Shown here: positions 1 to 6,364 of the stretch, piece by piece
How positions within the stretch are numbered: position 1 is the stretch's first letter
Layout: each line of letters opens with the position of its first letter
DNA from: Gammaproteobacteria bacterium
Lineage (GTDB): Bacteria > Pseudomonadota > Gammaproteobacteria > Enterobacterales > Alteromonadaceae
DNA: 6,809 nucleotides
Reading direction: 5' to 3'
Assembly (NCBI GenBank): GCA_027484495.1
Contig: JAIXSW010000321.1
Coordinates: 1-6,809 of the forward strand
Notes under the pieces: generated by a model
The model's database searches: none
What the model was told of the DNA's origin: nothing
The model's input: only the letters and a program-made list of their open reading frames with translations
Made by a program: the position numbers and the translations under genes

Positions 1-62
1 CCAAACCGATGCCGTTCAATCACTTTGTGCTGTTTATTCAGTACTTCAATAATTACTGCCAT
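1..62 (-). CDS. 5' end of a truncated gene, possibly an FHA-domain protein
   Basis: A gene starts here on the minus strand and runs off the left edge, so only about 20 codons are visible. The start is the ATG complementary to 60-62. It lies inside the last codons of the upstream protease gene, with 10 bases of overlap in another frame (TCATGGCAGTAA). A good Shine-Dalgarno GGAG (complement of 70-73) sits 7 nt before the ATG. The peptide begins MAVIIEVLNKQHKVIERHRF. This pattern of a short beta strand followed by a basic stretch recalls the start of FHA (phosphothreonine-binding) proteins, but that is from memory and the diagnostic GR...S..H motif lies outside the window. The overlap implies translational coupling to the protease. 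I am fairly sure it is a gene and unsure what it encodes. Confidence 0.6.
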   Translation of the reverse strand, partial: MAVIIEVLNKQHKVIERHRF

Positions 63-1318
63 GACACAGCTCCGCTGAATTTCTGACTAAAAGCACGGGC
101 AGTGTCCTGACTGACGCCAGACAGCGTGTAATGACTGATCAATCCCTGTTGCTGATGATCTAACGATGCGGCCAGATATAACACGTCATACAGACCGGCA
201 TAGGCGCGATATGCGCGTACACAATAGACGCTTTTGGCGTGTTGCCCGCCAGGTTGCTGCACCACCTGATGTTGGCATTCAAATGCCGTCACATCTTCTT
301 TTAACGCCTGATTGTCAGCATTGGCGCGGGAAATATTCTGTTCATACAACGAGAAAAACTGCAGCGGATGCAAATCCTTGCCTTCCAGCCACTCAAACTG
401 CATCTCGACGCGGCCCGAGGTGAAATGTTGCGACAGGAAAATTTCCTCACTTTGGCTACAGAAAGCCGTGACCTTCTTCAACACCTCTTTGTCTTTTTCG
501 ATGTTGGACTCGCCCCAACAACGGACAAAAGGCACCACTTCGTCCGGAACTTTACCGATACCAAAATCTTTGAGCTTCCAGTCCGCACTAAGAATTTGGC
601 TGAACATCGATTGTTGGCTGGCCAATAGTTGTCGTTCGATATCAGCACGCAAATCTTTGCTTTGGCCTTCTTGCTGAAAACGCGCCAGCAGCCGCTGCAA
701 TGCTTCTGCCGGAACCAGGAAACCCAGTTGATTACCGGCCGACGCCACATTGACGCCGACAACCTGGCCGTTGGCATCTACTGCCGGGCCGCCACTCATG
801 CCGGAATTCACTGCACCGGTAAAATGGATGCGTGGATAAAAACTGTATTTCTGCAGACCGTTGTAGGTACCTGGCACCAAAATCATGCCCAAATCATGCG
901 GATTGCCCAGCGAATAAATGGTCGCACCCTGCACTGGTTTTTGTGGTTGGATTTGAAACGGATGCGGGGCGCGGTAATCCGTGCTGACCAGCGCAAGGTC
1001 GTTAATCACATCAACCGCCAGCACCTGTAAGGCGCCCTTTTGCTGCGCCGAGTTCAGATACTCCAGCTGGAATTTTTCCGGCGCTAACACCGCTTCCGAC
1101 ACCACATGATAATTTGTGACGACTAAAGCCGGATCTGCCAATACAAAGCCGGTACCTATTGCCGCTTTCGCACCAGAGGCCCGCTCCAGCACCCGAACCT
1201 GTAATAACGAGGGTTCAAACCTGGCAAAAAGTTGCTCTGCTGAATCTGCCCGGCCCTGGGCACTGCAAAGCAGTAACAGCACTGACAACAAAGCGCAGTA
1301 AAATGTCTGCAAGCGCAT
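53..1318 (-). CDS. Exported trypsin-like serine protease with an unassigned C-terminal half
   Basis: The 421-residue protein has an N-terminal signal peptide: MRLQ, a hydrophobic run at about 7-20, and likely cleavage after GRA at residue 24. No proper lipobox is present. A chymotrypsin-fold domain follows at about 28-215, with a full catalytic triad: His71 in TNYHVV, Asp107 in INDLAL and Ser175 in NSGMSGGPAV. This resembles the protease domain of DegP/HtrA-like S1C enzymes, but no PDZ domain follows. Instead residues 215-421 form a domain I do not recognise, with four cysteines (267, 287, 348, 366) that could form disulfides in the periplasm. The start is supported by AAGGA (complement of 1325-1329) 6 nt before the ATG. 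The gene lies 65 bp downstream of cnoX and overlaps the next gene by 10 bases, so it is probably in one operon with both. Its substrate is unknown; a quality-control role is only suggested by the neighbours. Confidence 0.85.
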   Translation of the reverse strand: MRLQTFYCALLSVLLLLCSAQGRADSAEQLFARFEPSLLQVRVLERASGAKAAIGTGFVLADPALVVTNYHVVSEAVLAPEKFQLEYLNSAQQKGALQVLAVDVINDLALVSTDYRAPHPFQIQPQKPVQGATIYSLGNPHDLGMILVPGTYNGLQKYSFYPRIHFTGAVNSGMSGGPAVDANGQVVGVNVASAGNQLGFLVPAEALQRLLARFQQEGQSKDLRADIERQLLASQQSMFSQILSADWKLKDFGIGKVPDEVVPFVRCWGESNIEKDKEVLKKVTAFCSQSEEIFLSQHFTSGRVEMQFEWLEGKDLHPLQFFSLYEQNISRANADNQALKEDVTAFECQHQVVQQPGGQHAKSVYCVRAYRAYAGLYDVLYLAASLDHQQQGLISHYTLSGVSQDTARAFSQKFSGAVSWQ

Positions 1319-1342
1319 TGAATTTCCTTGTGAATTTACCCG

Positions 1343-1380
1343 CCGTCAGACGGATATGAGTGCGCCGCTGTGACAGCGGC
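1343..1380 (-). repeat. Two intercistronic inverted repeats between cnoX and the protease gene
   Basis: Just after the cnoX stop is a perfect 7-bp stem with a 3-base loop (1364-1370 with 1374-1380, GCCGCTG/CAGCGGC). Next to it is an 11-base odd palindrome at 1343-1353 (CCGTC-A-GACGG). On the minus strand neither is followed by a run of T, so neither is a classical intrinsic terminator. They could protect the 3' end of the cnoX message, lower protease expression, or act with Rho. The bases are seen directly; the role is inferred. Confidence 0.5.
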
Positions 1381-1383
1381 CGA

Positions 1384-2229
1384 TTAATACAACAAACTAT
1401 ACAGCTTGCGCCGGTATTCACCTGCCAGTGCATCGCCTTTGGGTAACACAGCCAACATATCTAACATTAGCTTCTTACTGTCACCAAAGTTCAGATCCTG
1501 CTGCAGAATGCTGAATAATAACGCTAAAGCGTCTGCAAAACGCTGCACCTGCTGATATTGCACCGCCAGTTGCTGCTTCAGTTGCAGGTTCGCCGGGTCC
1601 GCTGCGAGCTGTTGTTCCAGCGCGCGGATCTCGGGACTTTCCGCCGCCTGTTGCGCCAGTTCAATCAACGCTTTGATCTGATGGTACAGAGCATCCTGAT
1701 CGGCCAACAGCACGGTCGAAATCAATTCTTCCGCTTGCGCGGTCTGACCAAGTGATGCAGCGCAATATGCCAGCTGCAGCCGAGCATCGACCCGCGCCGG
1801 CGCCAGTTGCAATGCCTGCTTCAGCAACGGATAGGCGTCCTGCCATTGCTGCGCTTCAAGCAATGGCAAAACCTGCTGCAGTAATAAATCTTCCGGCTTG
1901 GGTAAAAATGGCTCTAAACGGCTGCGGATCTGCCCTTCCGTTTCTACGCCGGCAAAGCCATCAACTGGCTGGCCATTACGGATAAATAACACCGTTGGCA
2001 ATGAGCGCACGCCAAACTGCATCGCCAGTTGCTGCTCGGCGTCACAGTTCACTTTGGCCAGCACCAGATGTTCCGGATACTCACCAGCAATTTTTTCCAG
2101 GACTGGTAACAGTTGTTTGCACGGTTCACACCAGTCCGCCCAGAAGTCGAAGATCACCAGCTTCTGCTGGGACAGCTCAAGCAATTCGCGGACATTATCA
2201 AAACTGACGTCAATCTGATTACTTAACAC
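1384..2229 (-). CDS. cnoX: CnoX (YbbN) chaperedoxin: thioredoxin domain fused to TPR repeats
   Basis: The 281-residue cytosolic protein has a thioredoxin fold at about 5-108 and helical TPR-like repeats from about 112 to the end. It matches E. coli CnoX/YbbN (284 aa) in length, order and motifs, including the NCDAEQ segment, NGQPVDGF and the closing YRRKLYSLLY. In E. coli this protein holds unfolding proteins during bleach stress, and its C-terminal helix docks on GroEL; the conserved tail suggests the same here. Unlike E. coli, which has SQHC, the active site is a full WCEPC (Cys34, Cys37) with the cis-proline Pro78, so real thiol-disulfide activity is likely. Cys62 corresponds to the E. coli cysteine (Cys63) that forms mixed disulfides with clients. 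The start is GTG (complement of 2227-2229); an in-frame stop 6 bases upstream excludes a longer protein. AGAG about 9 nt upstream is a modest ribosome site. Confidence 0.93.
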   Translation of the reverse strand: MLSNQIDVSFDNVRELLELSQQKLVIFDFWADWCEPCKQLLPVLEKIAGEYPEHLVLAKVNCDAEQQLAMQFGVRSLPTVLFIRNGQPVDGFAGVETEGQIRSRLEPFLPKPEDLLLQQVLPLLEAQQWQDAYPLLKQALQLAPARVDARLQLAYCAASLGQTAQAEELISTVLLADQDALYHQIKALIELAQQAAESPEIRALEQQLAADPANLQLKQQLAVQYQQVQRFADALALLFSILQQDLNFGDSKKLMLDMLAVLPKGDALAGEYRRKLYSLLY

Positions 2230-2262
2230 GGATTAAATCTCTGTAACGATGAAACTCTGCTT

Positions 2263-2291
2263 ACTATGTGGCTGCGCCCCTTGATTTGCAA
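2263..2291 (-). promoter_or_regulatory. Candidate sigma-70 promoter for cnoX, with an inverted repeat over the -35 box
   Basis: On the minus strand, TTGCAA (2286-2291) and CATAGT (2263-2268) are 17 bases apart, the ideal spacing, and about 35 bp from the cnoX GTG. The -35 is good and the -10 mediocre. A perfect 6-bp inverted repeat, CCCTTG-ATTTG-CAAGGG at 2278-2294, covers the -35 and could be an operator. No transcription factor is identifiable from it. Confidence 0.35.
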
Positions 2292-2300
2292 GGGATTGCC

Positions 2301-2332
2301 CTGACTTTCTGCCACAGATTGCAGCGTATAAT
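2301..2332 (+). promoter_or_regulatory. Candidate ilvIH promoter
   Basis: A perfect TATAAT lies at 2327-2332. The best -35 match, CTGACT at 2301-2306, is 20 bases away, longer than ideal, so the promoter may need an activator. Transcription would start near 2339, giving an untranslated leader of roughly 267 nt before ilvI. No better promoter is visible closer to the gene. Confidence 0.4.
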
Positions 2333-2518
2333 CAGCAGAGACTCTGGCAAAAAAGAGCTGGCAAGGCCGGACCAGATCCCGTAAAGTACCAACCAGCGAG
2401 CCTGCCCATAAAGCCGCCCGGACTGCCCAGTGCAGCTGAGGCGTGACCAACGATAAAGGCCGTAGTTTGATTTTTTTCACCGCCTTACCGCTGTGAATTC
2501 CCCACGTAAGCAGAATTA

Positions 2519-2534
2519 CTTGTCCACAGACAAG
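2519..2534 (+). repeat. Small hairpin in the ilvI leader
   Basis: CTTGTC and GACAAG form a perfect 6-bp stem around the loop CACA, about 70 nt before the ilvI start. No T-run follows, so it is not a terminator. It could be an RNA structure in the leader or a binding site in the DNA. Confidence 0.35.
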
Positions 2535-2546
2535 AACCACCCCGGC

Positions 2547-2603
2547 ATGCCATTTTGGCTGCACGGGAAACCTTTGCCTACGCAAACTATGAGACCTGAG
2601 TAA
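2547..2603 (+). CDS. Possible 18-codon upstream reading frame coupled to ilvI
   Basis: An ATG at 2547 opens a short frame encoding MPFWLHGKPLPTQTMRPE. Its TAA stop at 2601-2603 is two bases before the ilvI ATG, in a different frame. ilvI has a weak ribosome site (only GAG, about 5-6 nt upstream), so ribosomes finishing this frame could reinitiate on ilvI. Against this, the short frame has no clear Shine-Dalgarno and no branched-chain codon enrichment. It may be chance. Confidence 0.15.
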   Translation: MPFWLHGKPLPTQTMRPE

Positions 2604-2605
2604 AA

Positions 2606-4342
2606 ATGAGCCAACAACACCAACCAGAACTGCTGTCTGGCGGCGCCATGCTGATTCGGGCCCTTCGTGATGAAGGAGTCGAATTCGTTTATGGTTACCC
2701 CGGCGGTGCCGTGTTACATATCTACGATGCGCTGTTTCAGCAAACCGAGGTAAAACATGTGCTGGTCCGTCATGAGCAAGCCGCCACCCACATGGCGGAT
2801 GCCTATGCCCGTGCCAGCGGAAAAGCCGGCGTGGTGCTCGTCACCTCAGGCCCAGGCGCCACGAATGCCGTCACCGGTATTGCCACCGCTTATATGGATT
2901 CTATTCCGATGGTGGTGATCTGCGGTCAGGTCATGAGCCACCTGATCGGCGACGATGCTTTCCAAGAAACCGATATGCTCGGCATCTCGCGTCCTATCGT
3001 CAAACACAATATGTCAGTGCGAAACCCGGCCGATATTCCGGCGCTGGTGAAAAAAGCCTTTTATATTGCCCAAAGTGGCCGTCCAGGTCCTGTGGTGCTG
3101 GATATTCCAAAAGATATGACGATGCCGAACCAAAAGTTCCCATACGAATATCCAAAAGATATCAAACTGCGCTCGTACAACCCGAATGCCAAAGGCCATC
3201 CGGGCCAAATCAAAAAAGCGCTGCAAACCTTATTAGCGGCGAAAAAACCGGTGCTGTACGCTGGTGGCGGCGTGATTTTAGGCCAGGCTTCGGCTGAATT
3301 AACTGAACTGGCGCAGAGACTCAATCTGCCGGTGACCAACACACTGATGGGACTGGGTGCCTACCCTGCAACAGACCCGCAGTTTATCGGTATGCTCGGG
3401 ATGCATGGCACTTATGAAGCCAACCAGGTCATGCACAATGCTGACGTCATTTTTGCGGTCGGCGCCCGTTTTGATGACCGGGTCACCAACGCAACGAAAA
3501 AATTCTGCCCGAACGCGACGATCATCCATATCGATATCGATCCGGCCAGTATTTCCAAAACCATCATGGCGCATGTCCCAATCGTCGGTCTGGTGAAGCC
3601 GGTGCTGCAGGAAATGCTGCATCAGCTGGAAAAACACGGCAATACGCTGGATCAGGCCGCGCTTGGCCAGTGGTGGCAGCAAATCGGGCAATGGCGTGAA
3701 GTGCATGGCGGCCGGTTTGAACACCGCACTGACCTGCTGAAACCGCAGGCTGTGATCGAAGCGGTCTGGCGTCACACCAAAGGCGATGCCTATGTCACCT
3801 CGGACGTCGGCCAGCACCAGATGTTTGCCGCACAATACTACAAATTCGACAAACCAAACCGCTGGATCAACTCCGGTGGCCTCGGCACCATGGGTTTTGG
3901 TCTGCCGGCGGCGATGGGCGTCAAGCTGCATTACCCGGAAGCCGAAGTGGTCTGCGTCACCGGCGAAGGCTCTATTCAGATGAATATTCAGGAGCTGTCG
4001 ACCTGTAAACAATATGGTCTTGGCGTCAAAATCATCAATCTGAACAATGGCTACCTCGGTATGGTGAAGCAGTGGCAGGACATGAACTATGACTCGCGCT
4101 ACTCCAGTTCTTACATGGATTCACTGCCCGACTTCGTCAAACTGGCCGAAGCTTATGGCCATGTCGGTATCCGCGTGACCAGCCCGGAAGAGCTGGAACC
4201 CGCGCTGGAAAAAGCATTCGCGCTGAAAGATAAACTGGTGTTTCTCGACATCCATGTCGATCCAAAAGAACACGTTTACCCGATGCAGGTACCAGGTGGT
4301 GCCATGAATGACATGTTCCTGAGCAAAACGGAGCGGACTTAA
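2606..4342 (+). CDS. ilvI: Acetolactate synthase (AHAS) large catalytic subunit
   Basis: This ThDP enzyme condenses two pyruvates to acetolactate, or pyruvate with 2-oxobutyrate to acetohydroxybutyrate, the first common step of branched-chain amino acid synthesis. The 578 residues are full length for the family (E. coli IlvI 574). They comprise an N-terminal ThDP domain at about 8-170 with catalytic Glu57 in VRHEQAA, a central FAD-binding-type domain at about 198-332, and a C-terminal ThDP domain at about 395-550. The diphosphate/Mg motif is G453-E454-G455 with N480-N481, so the usual GDG aspartate is glutamate. I recall the same GEG in Pseudomonas-type IlvI, so it is probably a lineage variant and not damage. 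The end, LSKTERT, matches IlvI exactly. The ATG at 2606 adds about six residues over E. coli; an in-frame stop at 2597-2599 rules out more. It is one base from ilvH, forming the ilvIH operon. Confidence 0.97.
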   Translation: MSQQHQPELLSGGAMLIRALRDEGVEFVYGYPGGAVLHIYDALFQQTEVKHVLVRHEQAATHMADAYARASGKAGVVLVTSGPGATNAVTGIATAYMDSIPMVVICGQVMSHLIGDDAFQETDMLGISRPIVKHNMSVRNPADIPALVKKAFYIAQSGRPGPVVLDIPKDMTMPNQKFPYEYPKDIKLRSYNPNAKGHPGQIKKALQTLLAAKKPVLYAGGGVILGQASAELTELAQRLNLPVTNTLMGLGAYPATDPQFIGMLGMHGTYEANQVMHNADVIFAVGARFDDRVTNATKKFCPNATIIHIDIDPASISKTIMAHVPIVGLVKPVLQEMLHQLEKHGNTLDQAALGQWWQQIGQWREVHGGRFEHRTDLLKPQAVIEAVWRHTKGDAYVTSDVGQHQMFAAQYYKFDKPNRWINSGGLGTMGFGLPAAMGVKLHYPEAEVVCVTGEGSIQMNIQELSTCKQYGLGVKIINLNNGYLGMVKQWQDMNYDSRYSSSYMDSLPDFVKLAEAYGHVGIRVTSPEELEPALEKAFALKDKLVFLDIHVDPKEHVYPMQVPGGAMNDMFLSKTERT

Positions 4343-4343
4343 C

Positions 4344-4835
4344 ATGCGCCATATTATTGCGGTATTGCTGGAAAACGAATCCGGCGCCTTAGCCCGTGTC
4401 GTGGGTTTGTTTGCCCAGCGCGGTTACAACATTGACTCACTGACGGTCGCGGCAACGGAAGACCCGACCATGTCACGGTTGACGCTGGTGACGCGGGGTG
4501 ATGATCAGGTCATCGAACAAATCACCAAACAGCTGCACAAGCTGATTGAAGTGGTCAAACTGGTCGATTTGAGCGAAAGCGCGCATATCGAACGCGAGCT
4601 GATGATGGTGAAAGTTAAAGCCAGCGGCGATCAACGCGAAGAAGTGAAGCGCTGTGCTGATATCTTCCGCGGCCAAATCATCGACGTCTCACCGACCACT
4701 TACACCATTCAGGTGGTCGGCACGTCAGACAAGCTGGAAGCCTTTATTGAAGCGATGTGCAACACACAGATTCTGGAAGTGGTTCGCACCGGCGTCTCGG
4801 GCATCTCGCGGGGCGAAAAAGCGCTGTCGCTCTGA
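4344..4835 (+). CDS. ilvH: Acetolactate synthase small regulatory subunit
   Basis: This is the ACT-domain partner of IlvI, which raises its activity and makes it sensitive to valine feedback. Its 163 residues equal E. coli IlvH. The N-terminal ACT domain at about 3-77 begins MRHIIAVLLENESGAL and includes GLFAQRGYNIDSLTV. The C-terminal domain spans about 80-160 and contains EIFRGQIIDV-like (DIFRGQIIDV) and GISRGEK segments. The valine-contact positions known from E. coli IlvH (Asn11, Gly14, Asn29) are all kept, so feedback inhibition is expected; position 17 is Ala where E. coli has Ser. The ATG is one base after the ilvI stop, with GGAG at 4330-4333 inside the end of ilvI, so the two are translationally linked. 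In many genomes the same gene is called ilvN. Confidence 0.96.
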   Translation: MRHIIAVLLENESGALARVVGLFAQRGYNIDSLTVAATEDPTMSRLTLVTRGDDQVIEQITKQLHKLIEVVKLVDLSESAHIERELMMVKVKASGDQREEVKRCADIFRGQIIDVSPTTYTIQVVGTSDKLEAFIEAMCNTQILEVVRTGVSGISRGEKALSL

Positions 4836-4849
4836 ACAAAGTACAACAG

Positions 4850-4877
4850 AAAAAGCCGGCGAAAACGCCGGCTTTTT
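4850..4877. terminator. Bidirectional intrinsic terminator between ilvH and the antiporter gene
   Basis: A perfect 12-bp stem (4850-4861 with 4866-4877, AAAAAGCCGGCG/CGCCGGCTTTTT) closes on the loop AAAA. It has a GC-rich core and gives a T-run on either strand. It begins 14 bases after the ilvH stop and lies 24 bases past the converging antiporter stop, so it can end both transcripts. Confidence 0.93.
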
Positions 4878-4901
4878 GTTATCTGACAACTGTGATTATC
4901 G

Positions 4902-6188
4902 TTACTCGGTCTTCAGCGCCGCATTTAAAGGCGGTACCGGCGGTTTGTCCTCCGGTTTGGCCATATGCCGGCCATACACTAAATGGAACAGCGGCGAGGC
5001 CATCAACGTGGTAACAATCGCCATCAGCACCATAATGGAGAACAAGCCTTGTTCGATCACACCATACTTGAGTGCAATGTTGATGATGATGAGCTCCATC
5101 AGGCCGCGGGCATTCATCAGCGCACCAACCGCCATCGCCGTGCGGTTATCCGCACCACCAATGCGGGCAGCCGCCCAGCAGGCCACGCCTTTGGCAAAAA
5201 TAGATGCCGCCAGAATAGTTAACGCAATCGTCATCACATCGGCCGATGCCAGCACATTCAGCTGCGTTTTCAGTCCTGAATAGGTGAAGAACATTGGCAG
5301 TAATACAAACACTGTCACTTTTTGCAGCCGCGCGGTGACGAGTTCAGTCAGCTTGCCACGAGGCATGGCGATACCGAGCAGGAAACCGCCAAAGACCGCA
5401 TGTAAACCAACCCATTCCATCGCATAGGCCGAAATCGAAAACAGCACCAGCACTAACAATAACTGTGCCGCGGTCAGCACACCGGTGTGCTCAACTTTAT
5501 CTGCCAACGGCTGCAGCCAGCCGCGCACTTTGGTCAGCATCAGACTGGCATAGAGCACACCGCCGACCGCCGCTTTAATTGCCAACAAACTGCCGCCACC
5601 AAAGCTGGCCAGCACAACCGCCATCACAACCCAGGCCGCCGCATCATCAATAGCGCCGGCAGCCAGTGCCAAAGTGCCCAGAGCCGTACCGGCAAGACCA
5701 CGTTCATAAATGATCCGCGCCAACATCGGGAACGCGGTGATCGCTATCGCAGCGCCCATAAACAAGGCCGCGTTGGCATAGGAGATATTGGCGGCAAACA
5801 AGCCCGGGGTTTCCAGCAGCCACAGACACAGCAGCGCGCCGACACCAAAGGGCACTAACATACCCGCGAGACTGACGCCTATCGCACTGCGGGCATTTTT
5901 CCGAAACAATTGCGTATTAAATTCCAGTCCCACCAGAAACATGTACAAACCGACGCCGAGCTGTGCGCCGAAATACAGAATGGACATGGTCTCGGGAATA
6001 AAAATGCTTTTTTGCAGATCTGGCCAGAACAGACCAAATAATGACGGGCCTAACACCACACCGGCGATCATTTCGCCAACCACTTTCGGCTGACCGATAA
6101 ACTTGGCCAAATAACCAAATACCTGTGCGGCCACAATAATCAGGGCTAGCTGCGGCAAAAACGCCAGCGCTAAATCGACGTAACTCAT
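4902..6188 (-). CDS. CPA2-family cation:proton antiporter (Na+/H+ exchanger domain)
   Basis: This 428-residue inner-membrane protein has about 12-13 hydrophobic segments (roughly 8-27, 34-54, 66-88, 102-125, 136-158, 168-197, 200-218, 238-256, 260-276, 286-305, 319-342, 352-374, 379-404), as in the Na+/H+ exchanger fold. Family motifs are VVGEMIAGVVLGPSLFG (36-52), ITAFPMLARI (150-159), the ion-site pair Asp181-Asp182 in AGAIDDAAAW, and MNARGLMELI (358-367) with a likely structural/transport Arg361. These fit the KefB/CHX branch of CPA2, exchanging Na+ or K+ for H+. The protein stops about 24 residues after the last segment, with no RCK/TrkA-N or universal-stress domain, so nucleotide or glutathione gating of the KefB/KefC type is not expected. 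The start ATG has AGAGAG 8 nt upstream. The ion selectivity cannot be read from the sequence. Confidence 0.92.
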   Translation of the reverse strand: MSYVDLALAFLPQLALIIVAAQVFGYLAKFIGQPKVVGEMIAGVVLGPSLFGLFWPDLQKSIFIPETMSILYFGAQLGVGLYMFLVGLEFNTQLFRKNARSAIGVSLAGMLVPFGVGALLCLWLLETPGLFAANISYANAALFMGAAIAITAFPMLARIIYERGLAGTALGTLALAAGAIDDAAAWVVMAVVLASFGGGSLLAIKAAVGGVLYASLMLTKVRGWLQPLADKVEHTGVLTAAQLLLVLVLFSISAYAMEWVGLHAVFGGFLLGIAMPRGKLTELVTARLQKVTVFVLLPMFFTYSGLKTQLNVLASADVMTIALTILAASIFAKGVACWAAARIGGADNRTAMAVGALMNARGLMELIIINIALKYGVIEQGLFSIMVLMAIVTTLMASPLFHLVYGRHMAKPEDKPPVPPLNAALKTE

Positions 6189-6202
6189 CTGCTGTACTCT
6201 CT

Positions 6203-6364
6203 TTATCTATCGATAATACTGACTTGAAGGTGCTGTGGGTGATGTTTGCCGATCATCGTGTCAGTGTCTTTGCACTGATCTGTACATTGGCGACCAACAT
6301 ACAGATCAGCATGCAGCGCCGCAAGTGTGAAAATCAGCCCACTTTTTAAGTAATTGATTTCCAT
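6203..6364 (-). CDS. Doubtful 53-residue reading frame just upstream of the antiporter gene
   Basis: A minus-strand frame from ATG (complement of 6362-6364) encodes 53 residues beginning MEINYLKSGLIFTLAALHAD, with a later CTDQCKDTD and a His-rich GKHHPQHL. Its stop lies 14 bases before the antiporter ATG and merges with the antiporter ribosome site, an operon-like layout. Against it, no Shine-Dalgarno precedes the ATG, I recognise no family, and the frame runs through the palindrome at 6275-6309, which constrains the bases for another reason. I treat it as unproven. Confidence 0.18.
   Translation of the reverse strand: MEINYLKSGLIFTLAALHADLYVGRQCTDQCKDTDTMIGKHHPQHLQVSIIDR
6261..6309. repeat. 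Nested palindrome with a competing hairpin
   Basis: A perfect 10-bp inverted repeat, CTGATCTGTA (6275-6284) and TACAGATCAG (6300-6309), encloses CA-TTGG-CGA-CCAA-CA. TTGG (6287-6290) pairs with CCAA (6294-6297), so the whole 35 bases fold into one hairpin with a symmetric 2x2 internal loop. A second stem, TCAGTG (6261-6266) with CACTGA (6273-6278), shares bases 6275-6278 with the first, so only one can form at full length. This could be an operator for a dimeric regulator, an RNA switch, or a small RNA. No T-run follows the main stem on the plus strand. Confidence 0.55.

Larger units (their letters stand above)
2230..2605. other. Divergent control region between cnoX and ilvI (376 bp)
   Basis: No convincing protein gene fills this gap. 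It holds candidate promoters for both flanking genes, an inverted repeat at 2278-2294, a repeated CTGGCAA at 2344-2350 and 2358-2364, a T-run at 2471-2477, a small hairpin at 2519-2534, and a short reading frame ending just before ilvI. The T-run is not preceded by a strong stem, so I do not call a terminator. I found no leader peptide rich in Leu, Ile or Val codons, so a classical ilv attenuator is not visible. The region is not AT-rich like the Lrp-bound E. coli ilvIH upstream region. Confidence 0.6.

Noticed and set aside
2471..2477. Run of seven T in the ilvI leader as an attenuator terminator
   Set aside because: No stable GC-rich stem sits immediately upstream, so an intrinsic terminator is not supported.
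2223..2585. A 120-codon minus-strand reading frame filling the cnoX-ilvI gap and overlapping the cnoX start by 7 bases
   Set aside because: It begins at TTG without a ribosome site, matches no family I know, and would run through the candidate promoters of both flanking genes. An internal GTG start near 2480 (about 86 codons) is slightly better but still unconvincing.
3260..3267. GCTGGTGG, the E. coli Chi sequence, on the plus strand inside ilvI
   Set aside because: A single copy within a conserved coding stretch (AGGG) is expected by chance, and Chi specificity in this organism is unknown.
3299..4012. A 237-codon frame antisense to ilvI
   Set aside because: It lies wholly within a well-conserved essential-type gene on the other strand; its length reflects the codon bias of ilvI.
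4654..5283. A 209-codon plus-strand frame crossing from ilvH into the antiporter gene
   Set aside because: It runs through the perfect terminator at 4850-4877 and two confident genes, so it is a shadow frame.
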